Source: Flavobacterium sp. J49
Lineage (GTDB): Bacteria > Bacteroidota > Bacteroidia > Flavobacteriales > Flavobacteriaceae
Assembly: GCF_011742145.1 (NCBI RefSeq)
Contig: NZ_JAAQQU010000104.1
Span: 81,938-145,937, forward strand
Direction: 5' to 3'
DNA length: 64,000 nt
The position numbers and the translations under genes are program-made. Under the pieces are notes generated by a model. It worked only from the letters and a program-made list of their open reading frames with translations. It was not told where the DNA came from and searched no databases. Shown one piece after another: positions 25,688 through 33,500 of the stretch. Positions within the stretch are counted from its first letter, which is position 1, and each line of letters begins with the position of its first letter.

Positions 25688-27742
25688 ATGAAAAAAACAA
25701 TTATAGTATTATCAAGCTTGTTTTTAACTTTAACTATGCAAGCACAAGACAGAACGCAACCAAAACCGGGTCCGGCGCCGACTATCAATATCAAAAAACC
25801 TGAGACTTTCTCTTTGCCAAACGGCTTAAAAGTTTTGGTAGTTGAAAACCACAAGTTACCTAGAGTATCTTTCAATTTAACGATTGACAATACCCCTTAT
25901 GCTGAAGGCAACAAAAAAGGAGTTGACGATTTAACCAGTAGTTTAATCGGAAACGGTTCTACTAAAACCCCGAAAGACGCTTTCAACGAAGAGATAGATT
26001 TTCTTGGAGCCAATATTAATTTCTTTTCTTCTGGAGCTTCGGCCAGTGGTTTGTCAAAACACTCTAAAAGAATTTTAGAATTGATGGCGGAAGGTGCTTT
26101 GATGCCTAACTTCACTCAAGAAGAATTTGACAAAGAAAGAGACAAATTAATCGAAGGTTTAAAAACCCAAGAAAAAAGCGTTTCCGCTGTAGCCGGAAGA
26201 GTAGAAAGAGTTTTAGCTTATGGTAAAAATCATCCTGCCGGTGAATATTTATCAGAAGAAACCATCAACAATGTTACTTTGGCAGATGTTAAAGCAAACT
26301 ACAGTACTTATTTTGTTCCTGAAAATGCTTACCTAGTAATAGTTGGCGATGTTAAAACCAAAGACGTAAAGAAAATGGTGACGAAATTATTCGGTTCTTG
26401 GACTAAAGCTATGGCGCCAAAATTGACTTATTCAAACCCAACTAACGTTCAATATTCTCAAATTAACTTTGTGGATATGCCTAATGCGGTTCAATCTGAA
26501 ATCACTATTTTAAATACCGTAAATTTAAAAATGGGTGATCCAGATTTCTTCCCGGTAATTTTAGCGAACCAAGTTTTTGGTGGAGATTTCAACAGTTATT
26601 TGAACATGAATTTGAGAGAAAAACACGGCTGGACTTATGGCGCACGCTCAAGTGTTGGTTTCGACAAAAATATCCACAGTACTTTCAAAGCCAATACCCA
26701 AGTTAGAAACGCGGTAACTGACAGTGCCGTTGTAGAAGCCTTAAATGAGTTGAAAAAAATCAGAACTGAAAAAGTAGCTGATGATGTTTTGAGCAATGTA
26801 AAAGCCGGGTATGTAGGCCGTTTTGTAATGCAGGTTGAAAAACCAACTACTGTGGCTCGTTATGCTTTAAATATCGAAACAGAAGGTTTACCGGCTGATT
26901 TCTATGAAAACTATATCAAAAATATCAATGCAGTTACTCCTGAAGACATCATGAGAGTGGCTAATAAATACTTCTTAGCTGATAACTTAAGAATATTAGT
27001 GGTTGGAAAAGCTTCTGAAGTACTATCCGGATTAGAAAGTTTGAAAATTCCAATTTTCTACTTTGACAAATTTGGTGTTCCAACCGAAAAACCGGCTATG
27101 AAAAAAGCAGTTCCAGCCGGCGTAACTGTAAAAACAGTGGTTGATGCTTATATCAATGCTATTGGTGGCGATAAAGCAATTAAAACCGTAAAATCTATTG
27201 CTTTCTTAGGCTCAGCTAAAATTCCTCAAGCGCCAATGCCTCTGACTTACACTTCAAAAACTGATTCTAAAGGAAGATTTGCCGAAGAATTATCAATGGC
27301 CGGAATGGGTTCATTAATGAAACAAGTGGTAAACGGCAATACCGGTTATGCTGCACAACAAGGGCAGAAAAAAGTATTAGAAGGTGAAGATTTAGCCGAT
27401 TTGAAAAAAAATGCAGTATTGTTCGGTGAAACTTTATTGGCGACTAAAGCCGGTGTAACCGTAACAGGTATCGAGTCTTTAAACGGAAGCGATGTTTACA
27501 CTGTGGTTGATGGTGATACTACTTACTACTTTGATGTAAAGTCTGGGTTGAAAGTTGCCGAATCTACAACCGCTGATCAAGGTGGACAAAAAGTTACTCA
27601 AGTAACTACTTTTGCTGATTACAGAGATGTAAAAGGAGTAAAAGTTCCTTTCAACCAAATCATGAATGTTGGTTTTGAATTAGACATCAAAATGTCTGAA
27701 GTAAAAATCAACGAAGGCGTTTCTGATGCCGATTTCCAATAG
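25688..27742 (+). CDS. M16 family peptidase-like protein (inactive partner) with C-terminal extension
   Basis: A 684-residue exported protein, signal peptide MKKTIIVLSSLFLTLTMQAQ. The two M16 domains (to about residue 460) are recognisable, but the HXXEH position reads GVDDLTSSLIGNG, so the zinc site is lost. It probably supplies the substrate-binding R/Y pair to the preceding catalytic subunit. From about residue 475 a different domain begins (VVDAYINAIGGDKAIKTVKS), resembling outer-membrane lipoprotein-sorting folds. The ATG at 25688 is chosen because it starts the signal peptide; an earlier in-frame Met lies inside the upstream gene. Confidence 0.92.
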   Translation: MKKTIIVLSSLFLTLTMQAQDRTQPKPGPAPTINIKKPETFSLPNGLKVLVVENHKLPRVSFNLTIDNTPYAEGNKKGVDDLTSSLIGNGSTKTPKDAFNEEIDFLGANINFFSSGASASGLSKHSKRILELMAEGALMPNFTQEEFDKERDKLIEGLKTQEKSVSAVAGRVERVLAYGKNHPAGEYLSEETINNVTLADVKANYSTYFVPENAYLVIVGDVKTKDVKKMVTKLFGSWTKAMAPKLTYSNPTNVQYSQINFVDMPNAVQSEITILNTVNLKMGDPDFFPVILANQVFGGDFNSYLNMNLREKHGWTYGARSSVGFDKNIHSTFKANTQVRNAVTDSAVVEALNELKKIRTEKVADDVLSNVKAGYVGRFVMQVEKPTTVARYALNIETEGLPADFYENYIKNINAVTPEDIMRVANKYFLADNLRILVVGKASEVLSGLESLKIPIFYFDKFGVPTEKPAMKKAVPAGVTVKTVVDAYINAIGGDKAIKTVKSIAFLGSAKIPQAPMPLTYTSKTDSKGRFAEELSMAGMGSLMKQVVNGNTGYAAQQGQKKVLEGEDLADLKKNAVLFGETLLATKAGVTVTGIESLNGSDVYTVVDGDTTYYFDVKSGLKVAESTTADQGGQKVTQVTTFADYRDVKGVKVPFNQIMNVGFELDIKMSEVKINEGVSDADFQ

Positions 27743-27766
27743 TTGAAATTTATATAGATTAAAAGA

Positions 27767-27793
27767 AAGACCGTTAGTAATAGCGGTCTTTTT
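27767..27793. terminator. bidirectional terminator
   Basis: AAGACCGTTA pairs with TAGCGGTCTT with one internal mismatch, with T-runs on both strands, between the convergent M16 and EamA genes. Confidence 0.8.
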
Positions 27794-28659
27794 TATTTCT
27801 TACTCGAAAGATAAACCCCAATCAAAATAATAAAAGCCCCGATAAACTGAACCGGAGTCAATATTTCGTTGTCTAGCAATCCCCAAAAGAAAGCCACTAC
27901 CGGAATTAAATAAGTAACCGAAGTCGCAAAAACCGGAGAAGAAATCTGTATCAATTTGTAAAAAAGCACATTGGCAATTCCGGTTCCGATGATGCCCAAA
28001 ACCGCAACAAACATCATAGCGTGTTGTACTTGCTCTACCTGAACCACCGAAAAGAAATCGGTGAAAGACAGTATAATTAAAGCCGGAAACAACATCACTA
28101 AAAAGTTGCCGACCGTTATAGTTAAAGGTTTTAAATCGGATAAATATTTTTTGATGAAATTTACATTCATCGCATAACAAATCGAAGCCATCAACACCAA
28201 TATCGTGTACCAATAATTCTGATTCGGATGGTGTGAAGCGCCGTTAAAAATCAGCAACATCGTTCCGGCAAAGCCAATTACAACACCTATGATTTGGGTT
28301 CGTTTAAAATCTAACCCAAAAACAACAGCACCCAAAATAAGTGTGTTCAATGGTGTCAACGAATTGAGTATCGAACTTACTGAACTACTAATTTGGGTTT
28401 GCGCAATGGCAAAAAGATACGCCGGAATAAAAGTTCCAAACAAAGACGTCAAGGCAATAAACTTCCACTTGTGCAGCGGAATCGTCATCAGATTTTTAAA
28501 GCCGATTATCAAAAGAAACAAGGCGCAAAATATAATTCGCAACGAACCCAATTGAAAAGGATTCAAGCTAACCAATCCTTTTTTAATCAAGATAAATGAG
28601 CTTCCCCAAATCAAGGCAAGCACGATTAATATAAGCCATTTAAACTGTTGTGATTTCAT
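27793..28659 (-). CDS. EamA/DMT superfamily transporter
   Basis: A 288-residue inner-membrane protein with about ten hydrophobic helices arranged as two EamA repeats. The first begins LIVLALIWGSSFILIKKGL, and the second begins around WYTILVLMASICYAMNVNFIKKY. Members export amino acids or other metabolites; substrate unknown. It stands alone, followed by a shared terminator. Confidence 0.9.
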   Translation of the reverse strand: MKSQQFKWLILIVLALIWGSSFILIKKGLVSLNPFQLGSLRIIFCALFLLIIGFKNLMTIPLHKWKFIALTSLFGTFIPAYLFAIAQTQISSSVSSILNSLTPLNTLILGAVVFGLDFKRTQIIGVVIGFAGTMLLIFNGASHHPNQNYWYTILVLMASICYAMNVNFIKKYLSDLKPLTITVGNFLVMLFPALIILSFTDFFSVVQVEQVQHAMMFVAVLGIIGTGIANVLFYKLIQISSPVFATSVTYLIPVVAFFWGLLDNEILTPVQFIGAFIILIGVYLSSKK

Positions 28660-28720
28660 ACGTTTTTTCTACGATTCAAATTTTGTAATTATTTTAAGAA
28701 TAATAACTTTAATTTTTATT

Positions 28721-28728
28721 TATTTTTG
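28721..28728 (+). promoter_or_regulatory. -7 promoter element of the heavy-metal-domain lipoprotein gene
   Basis: TATTTTTG matches TAnnTTTG 35 nt before the start codon; no clear -33 element. Confidence 0.5.
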
Positions 28729-28763
28729 TCCACACACAAACAAGCAATTAAAATATAAATACC

Positions 28764-29141
28764 ATGAATTTCACCAAATCATTAGTAACCTTGGGTATTG
28801 CCTCAACCATGCTTTTCAGCTGCAAAGATACCGCGAGTAAACCTGCCACTGATGACAACAAGGAAGAAGTTACCGCAACCGAACAAAAAGCTCCGGCTGT
28901 AGCGGCCAAACCCGAAACGGCAAGTTTTAAAATAGAAGGAATGACCTGTTCTATGGGTTGTGCCAAAACCATCGAAAAAGAATTGGCGCACATGAACGGC
29001 GTACAAAAAGCAACGGTAGATTTTGATAAAAAAGAAGCCACAGTCGAATTTGACGCAGCGGTTTTAACTCCGGAAAAATTATATGCAACTGTTGAAGCTA
29101 CCGGTGACGGAACAACTTATAAAGTAGTTGCAGCCAAGTAA
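28764..29141 (+). CDS. heavy-metal-associated (HMA) domain lipoprotein
   Basis: A 125-residue lipoprotein (lipobox LFSC, Cys20), with a charged Ala/Pro/Glu linker (residues 21-52) and one HMA ferredoxin-like domain (53-120). The metal loop reads GMTCSMGCAKTI: Cys62 and Cys66 are separated by three residues instead of the usual two. It may carry Cu or another soft metal outside the cytoplasm. The unusual spacing could change its metal preference. A solitary gene. Confidence 0.88.
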   Translation: MNFTKSLVTLGIASTMLFSCKDTASKPATDDNKEEVTATEQKAPAVAAKPETASFKIEGMTCSMGCAKTIEKELAHMNGVQKATVDFDKKEATVEFDAAVLTPEKLYATVEATGDGTTYKVVAAK

Positions 29142-29160
29142 CACCACAAACAGACAAACT

Positions 29161-29188
29161 AAAAAGGAACTCAAAAGAGTTCCTTTTT
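29161..29188. terminator. bidirectional terminator
   Basis: A perfect stem, AAAAAGGAACTC with GAGTTCCTTTTT and an AAAA loop, sits between the HMA lipoprotein and gldD. Confidence 0.92.
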
Positions 29189-29212
29189 TTATTTAGCGTC
29201 GCTTCGTTCGGC

Positions 29213-29782
29213 CTAACGGCTTTGGGTCCACTGAATGGTTTCCAGTAATTGTTGCATATCGTTTTTAATGTAATCGGCTGCCGGCATTATCGAATCGAAA
29301 TTGGGTTTGGCGTAAAAATAAACCGAACCGGTTACAAAATGCTTCGTGCTATCCGTGGCATAAAATTGGGCGTTGGTAGCCGCATTCCCTCTTACTTGAT
29401 AAAACATACCATAAACTTTTTTATCCGGATTGATATAAGGCTGTTCCAAAATATCGTCGGCTTTGATTACGTGTTCGTAGGTCAACTTTTGCGCATCTCT
29501 CAACAATTTATTGATATCACCATTAACCGTTTTATAGGTCAAGTAAATGGTCGCTTTCATTTTGGGATAATGGATGGAAAAACCGCAGTTTTTATCTTCT
29601 TTGATAATGGCATCTTCATTGATATCGAACGCTACCGGACAATGATTACTGAAAGCGGCATATTGCGCTACCGGATAATCCAATCGCAATTGGCTGGCCG
29701 GTTTAGGCAACACTTCATTTTTGCAACTTGTAAAACTCGCCAGCAAAACTACCGTTAAAAAACCTATTATTTTATTTGTCAT
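29213..29782 (-). CDS. gldD: gliding motility lipoprotein GldD
   Basis: A 189-residue lipoprotein (lipobox FTSC, Cys20) required for gliding and type IX secretion in Flavobacterium johnsoniae. Recognisable segments: PKPASQLRLDYPVAQYAAF, CGFSIHYPKMKATIYLTYK, and YGMFYQVRGNAATNAQFYATD. It follows gldE with a 7-nt gap on the same strand, the conserved gldE-gldD order. Confidence 0.93.
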   Translation of the reverse strand: MTNKIIGFLTVVLLASFTSCKNEVLPKPASQLRLDYPVAQYAAFSNHCPVAFDINEDAIIKEDKNCGFSIHYPKMKATIYLTYKTVNGDINKLLRDAQKLTYEHVIKADDILEQPYINPDKKVYGMFYQVRGNAATNAQFYATDSTKHFVTGSVYFYAKPNFDSIMPAADYIKNDMQQLLETIQWTQSR

Positions 29783-29789
29783 TATTCAA

Positions 29790-31085
29790 TTATTCAAGCG
29801 TTACTTTTAGTTGTTTAATCCTTTTTTTGTCGACTGTCTCTATGGTAAAAAGCACTCTTGCAAAATGGATTTTTTGTCCTTTTTTCGGAAAATTTCCGAG
29901 TATTTCAAGGATGAATCCGGCCAAGGTTTCCGCTTCTCCTTTTCGCTCTTCAAATGCTTCTTCGTCAACCGAAATAATTCGGTAGAAGTCTTTGAGGTTG
30001 ATTTTCCCTTCAAAGAGGAAATTCTTATCGTCAATTTGGGAAAAATTAATATTTTCATCGTCAAATTCATCCGAAATATCACCAACAATTTCTTCGATGA
30101 TATCTTCTAAAGAAACCAACCCCGAAGTTCCGCCGTATTCATCTACCACTATGGCCAAATGACTTTTCATGCGTTGGAAATCTTTAAGCAAATCATCTAG
30201 TTTTTTATTTTCGGGCACAAAAAACGGTTCGCGCATTAACTGTTTCCAATCAAACTCCTTTTTATGAATGTGCGGAATCAAATCTTTCACAAAGAGTATG
30301 CCTTCAATTTGGTCGATACTTTCGCGGTAAATCGGAATTCGCGAGTAGCCTTTGTCTACAATTTTAGGATAAATATCAGCAAAGGTTTCTTCTATTTCAA
30401 GCGCAAATATATCAATTCTGGGGCTCATCACTTGCTTCGTATCAGTGTTTCCAAAAGAAACGATGCCTTCTAAAATTTTTTGTTCATCAAAAGTAGTATC
30501 GTCTGTTGAAGTCATCTCAAGGGCTTGTGACAATTGGTCTACCGAAATATTGCTTTTTTGTCTTCCCAATTTTTCATGCAAAAAATTCGAAACCGAGCGC
30601 ATCGGCAAACTGACCGGCGAAAGCAATTGGTCTAAAACATACAAAGGTTGCGCCATGCAAATAGCAAATTTGATATTGTTGCGACTGGCATAAACCTTGG
30701 GCAACACTTCGCCAAAAAGCAAGATTAGGAAAGTAATTAAAATGACCTCAACAACAAATTTAATCAAAGGAGATTCGATAGCGGTAAAGAGTGAATTCCC
30801 CACAAATGAGAAGAGAATTACCACGGCTATATTGACAAAATTGTTGGCCAGTAATAAAGTTGCCAGTAGTTTTTTGGGCTTTTGTAAAAGTTTGGAAATT
30901 AAATTGGCTTTTTGTGGACTTTCATTGGACAATTTGCTCAAATCATTTTGCGAAAGCGAAAACAAGGCCACTTCTGCTGCCGAAACCATGGCCGAACAAA
31001 ACAGCAGGAAGACAATTCCTAAACTCCCAAAAAGCAGGCTGGTATCTAAAGTATCGAAAAAAGTTAAACCGGGCTCGGGGTCCAA
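29790..31085 (-). CDS. gldE: gliding motility-associated protein GldE (CNNM/CBS/CorC-HlyC family)
   Basis: A 431-residue inner-membrane protein. The N-terminal CNNM/DUF21 domain has about four hydrophobic segments (LGIVFLLFCSAMVSAAEVAL, then LATLLLANNFVNIAVVILFSF). It is followed by a CBS pair (VMSPRIDIFALE, then FVKDLIPHIHKKEF, DEYGGTSGLVSLEDIIEEIVG) and a C-terminal CorC/HlyC domain. GldE is linked to GldD function in F. johnsoniae; the transported ion is unknown. It lies downstream of ssb and mutY on the same strand. Confidence 0.92.
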   Translation of the reverse strand: MDPEPGLTFFDTLDTSLLFGSLGIVFLLFCSAMVSAAEVALFSLSQNDLSKLSNESPQKANLISKLLQKPKKLLATLLLANNFVNIAVVILFSFVGNSLFTAIESPLIKFVVEVILITFLILLFGEVLPKVYASRNNIKFAICMAQPLYVLDQLLSPVSLPMRSVSNFLHEKLGRQKSNISVDQLSQALEMTSTDDTTFDEQKILEGIVSFGNTDTKQVMSPRIDIFALEIEETFADIYPKIVDKGYSRIPIYRESIDQIEGILFVKDLIPHIHKKEFDWKQLMREPFFVPENKKLDDLLKDFQRMKSHLAIVVDEYGGTSGLVSLEDIIEEIVGDISDEFDDENINFSQIDDKNFLFEGKINLKDFYRIISVDEEAFEERKGEAETLAGFILEILGNFPKKGQKIHFARVLFTIETVDKKRIKQLKVTLE

Positions 31086-31110
31086 TGGTGTAGAAGTTAG
31101 TTAAACAATA

Positions 31111-31548
31111 TCAAAACGGCAAATCATTTTCGGGACTCGCTGTATTGGGTGCTTCAAAAGCAGCCGGTTTTTGGTCTAAATTTTGCGGCGTTTTTACGCC
31201 TTCCACTTCTTTCTTAGTGGTTAAAAAAGTGAATTCCGTAACTTGAATTTCAGTAGTGTACTTAGTAGTACCGTCTTCCGCTTGCCATTGGCGCGATTTG
31301 ATTCGGCCTTCAATGTAAATTTTGTCGCCTTTGGATAAGTATTTTTCACAAATCTCCGCCGCTTTATTTCTGACTACTAAATTGTGCCATTCGGTAGAGG
31401 TAATTTTCTCATTGGTTTGCTTGTTAATGTAAACTTCATTTGTGGCCAAAGGAAATCTGCCGATGCAATTCCCGCCTTCAAAATAGTGCATTTTAACTTC
31501 GTCACCTAAATGACCGATTAGCATCACTTTATTTAATGTCCCATTCAT
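31111..31548 (-). CDS. ssb: single-stranded DNA-binding protein
   Basis: A 145-residue OB-fold protein: LNKVMLIGHLGDEVKMHYFEGG, TEWHNLVVRNKAAEICEKYLSKGD and GRIKSRQW match SSB. The C-terminal tail ends ENDLPF, the acidic peptide that recruits repair and replication proteins. It sits 25 nt upstream of gldE, in the conserved mutY-ssb-gldE-gldD order. Confidence 0.97.
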   Translation of the reverse strand: MNGTLNKVMLIGHLGDEVKMHYFEGGNCIGRFPLATNEVYINKQTNEKITSTEWHNLVVRNKAAEICEKYLSKGDKIYIEGRIKSRQWQAEDGTTKYTTEIQVTEFTFLTTKKEVEGVKTPQNLDQKPAAFEAPNTASPENDLPF

Positions 31549-31632
31549 CTTTCAGCTATTTGTTTATTCCTCTGCGTTCCAAAGAATTTTGGCGTGCCTT
31601 GAGTCCTTCAAATTTACAATTTTTTTTGAAAA

Positions 31633-32673
31633 TCAAAACCTTTCTTTTTCAATAAAATTATAAATAACAATCGGAAACGGCATTTTTTTAACTGATTCCC
31701 AGTCAATTCCGTTTTCAAGCTTTTCTTTCACTCCTATTTTCCAGAAATTGATGTTTAGGTGTTGGTGCGTCAATTTGTGTGTCGTAGTTTCCGAATTATA
31801 CCTATGGATATCAAGGACTTCATTGGCTACAAATTGTTGGTTTTGCAAAAGCTTAAGTAGTTCTTTTTCCGTCATAACGGTTTCGGTTTCCAACAAAGGA
31901 AACTCATATAAGTTATGCCAAATGCCTTTTTGCGTACGCTTTTGTATTAATGTGTTGTCGATTTCATCTGAAAAAACCAAGTAGTTAAAATGACGTGTTC
32001 GCACCTTGACCTTTTTTGATTTCACCGGAAGCACCGCTACTTTTTTCTTTTGTAACGCCGCACAACTGTTATTAAAAACACAATTCCCACAATCCGGATT
32101 TTTCGGCACACATTGTAAGGCGCCAAATTCCATGATGGCTTGGTTGAACAGATTGGCCTTGCCTTTGGGCAATAATTCGGAAGCCAATTGCGCGAATTCC
32201 TTTTTGGCACCGGAAGAAGCAATATCGGTTTCGACTTCAAAGTAACGCGACAATACTCTATACACATTGCCGTCAACCACGGGAACGCTTTCATTATAGG
32301 AGAACGAAGCAATCGCTGCGGCCGTGTATTCTCCTATTCCTTTTAGCTTTAATAATTCGGTATAAGTTTTCGGGAATTCCCCATTGAATTCAAAAGCAAC
32401 TTGTTGGGCGGTTTTGTGCAAGTTTCGCGCTCGCGAATAGTAGCCCAATCCTTGCCATAGTTTGAGTACGTCTTCTTCAGAAGCTTTGGCCAAATCAAAA
32501 ACGGTTGGAAACGCCTGGGTAAAGCGCAAAAAATAAGGTAATCCTTGCGCTACTCTGGTTTGTTGTAACATGATTTCAGACAACCATATAAAGTAAGGAT
32601 CAACGGTATTTCGCCAAGGCAAATCGCGTTTGTTTTGTAAATACCAAAGGATTAATGATTTAGAGAAATTCAT
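31633..32673 (-). CDS. mutY: A/G-specific adenine glycosylase
   Basis: A 346-residue base-excision enzyme that removes adenine mispaired with 8-oxoguanine. The helix-hairpin-helix LKGIGEYTAAAIASF leads to VVDGNVYRVLSRYF with the catalytic Asp. The iron-sulfur site is CVPKNPDCGNCVFNNSC (C-x6-C-x2-C-x5-C). A NUDIX-like domain from about residue 225 reads 8-oxoG. Length is typical. Transcribed with ssb and the gld genes. Confidence 0.97.
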   Translation of the reverse strand: MNFSKSLILWYLQNKRDLPWRNTVDPYFIWLSEIMLQQTRVAQGLPYFLRFTQAFPTVFDLAKASEEDVLKLWQGLGYYSRARNLHKTAQQVAFEFNGEFPKTYTELLKLKGIGEYTAAAIASFSYNESVPVVDGNVYRVLSRYFEVETDIASSGAKKEFAQLASELLPKGKANLFNQAIMEFGALQCVPKNPDCGNCVFNNSCAALQKKKVAVLPVKSKKVKVRTRHFNYLVFSDEIDNTLIQKRTQKGIWHNLYEFPLLETETVMTEKELLKLLQNQQFVANEVLDIHRYNSETTTHKLTHQHLNINFWKIGVKEKLENGIDWESVKKMPFPIVIYNFIEKERF

Positions 32674-32690
32674 AGCGGAATTTAGGTTTA

Positions 32691-32698
32691 CAAAAATA
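32691..32698 (-). promoter_or_regulatory. -7 promoter element of mutY operon
   Basis: Minus-strand TATTTTTG lies 17 nt before the mutY ATG. No clear -33 element, so support is moderate. Confidence 0.45.
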
Positions 32699-32732
32699 AA
32701 TCTTTATGTGATTAAATTTTAATAGATTATGC

Positions 32733-32764
32733 TTGAAATATTGTTTTTTTAATTCATATATTTG
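32733..32764 (+). promoter_or_regulatory. promoter of the HU gene
   Basis: TTG at 32733-32735, a 21-nt spacer and TATATTTG at 32757-32764 match the consensus 43 nt before the start codon. Confidence 0.7.
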
Positions 32765-32806
32765 CAACCTCAAAAAATTACACATAATATTAAAATACGA
32801 AAGAAA

Positions 32807-33100
32807 ATGACGAAAGCAGATATCGTAGCGAAGATTTCAGAAAAATTAGGTCTTGAAAAAGGAGATGTTCAAGCAACAGTGGAAGCATTTATGGAAGAAG
32901 TGAAAACTTCATTAGAAACTGGTGACAATGTTTATTTAAGAGGTTTTGGTAGCTTCATCATCAAAACAAGAGCTGAAAAAACAGGAAGAAACATTTCTAA
33001 AAATACTACTATCAAAATTCCTGCTCACAACATTCCGGCATTTAAACCTGCTAAAGTATTTGTAGAATCAGTAAAAACCAATACTGAAGTAGCAGTATAA
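32807..33100 (+). CDS. HU-family DNA-binding protein
   Basis: A 97-residue nucleoid protein: MTKADIVAKISEKLGLEKGD, then VEAFMEEVKTSLETGDNVYL and the DNA-arm region RGFGSFIIKTRAEKTGRN, ending in IPAFKPAKVFVESVK. It forms dimers that bend DNA. I chose the ATG at 32807 over an in-frame upstream codon at 32762 because the latter lies at the promoter. The 30-residue COX24-like gene follows closely. Confidence 0.95.
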   Translation: MTKADIVAKISEKLGLEKGDVQATVEAFMEEVKTSLETGDNVYLRGFGSFIIKTRAEKTGRNISKNTTIKIPAHNIPAFKPAKVFVESVKTNTEVAV

Positions 33101-33133
33101 AAACTTATTTATTAATCACAAAAACACAAGCTT

Positions 33134-33226
33134 ATGCCAAGTGGTAAAAAAAGAAAAAGACATAAGGTAGCGACGCACAAACGTAAAAAAAGAGCGAGAG
33201 CTAACCGACACAAAAAGAAAAAGTAG
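33134..33226 (+). CDS. 30-residue AURKAIP1/COX24 (mS38-like) domain protein
   Basis: ATG 33134 to TAG 33226 encodes 30 residues, MPSGKKRKRHKVATHKRKKR followed by ARANRHKKKK; more than half are Lys or Arg. This matches the AURKAIP1/COX24-type small proteins of Bacteroidota, related to mitochondrial ribosomal protein mS38, and is probably a ribosome-associated basic peptide. It is 33 nt downstream of the HU gene and its stop codon lies inside the terminator stem. It is easily missed by gene callers because of its size. Confidence 0.85.
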   Translation: MPSGKKRKRHKVATHKRKKRARANRHKKKK

Positions 33227-33249
33227 TTCTAAACTACTTTTCTTTTTTT
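33217..33249 (+). terminator. terminator of HU-COX24 transcript
   Basis: AAAAAGTAGTT pairs with AACTACTTTT around a short loop, followed by CTTTTTTT. The left arm includes the COX24 stop codon. Confidence 0.8.
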
Positions 33250-33274
33250 AAAAAAAGTTCATTGAAATCGAAGA

Positions 33275-33359
33275 TTAGACTTCTTAGACAATTTAGACTT
33301 CTTAGAAAGTTAGATACTTTTATCTAATAATCTATTAATCTAACAATCTAACTGTCTAA
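33275..33359. repeat. quasi-palindrome of TTAGACTT/TCTAA words
   Basis: TTAGACTTCTTAGACAATTT and further copies of TTAGA on the left (33275-33315) face repeats of ATCTAA/TCTAAC on the right (33322-33359) around ACTTTT. In RNA this folds as an imperfect AU-rich hairpin in the rng leader. Confidence 0.55.
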
Positions 33360-33413
33360 AATTCACCGGGTAATAAACAATACCTGTTAAAATGTTTAAT
33401 CCATCCTTGTAAA

Positions 33414-33481
33414 GTTGATAGTTGATGGTTGATGGTTGATGGCTTTTTCCAACAACCGACAACCGACAACCCACAACCAAC
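33414..33481. repeat. tandem GTTGATGG words facing CAACCGACAACC words
   Basis: Four copies of a GTTGATGG-like word (33414-33442) are followed after CTTTTT by four CAACCGA/CAACC-like words (33449-33481). The two blocks are largely complementary with G-U pairs. They end 19 nt before the RNase E/G start codon. Confidence 0.6.
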
Positions 33482-33500
33482 ACGGATAAAAATTTACAAC

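Noticed and set aside
33275..33481. A possible CRISPR-like array before rng
   Set aside because: The repeated words are only 7-10 nt, not separated by unique spacers, and face their own complement. No cas gene is near.
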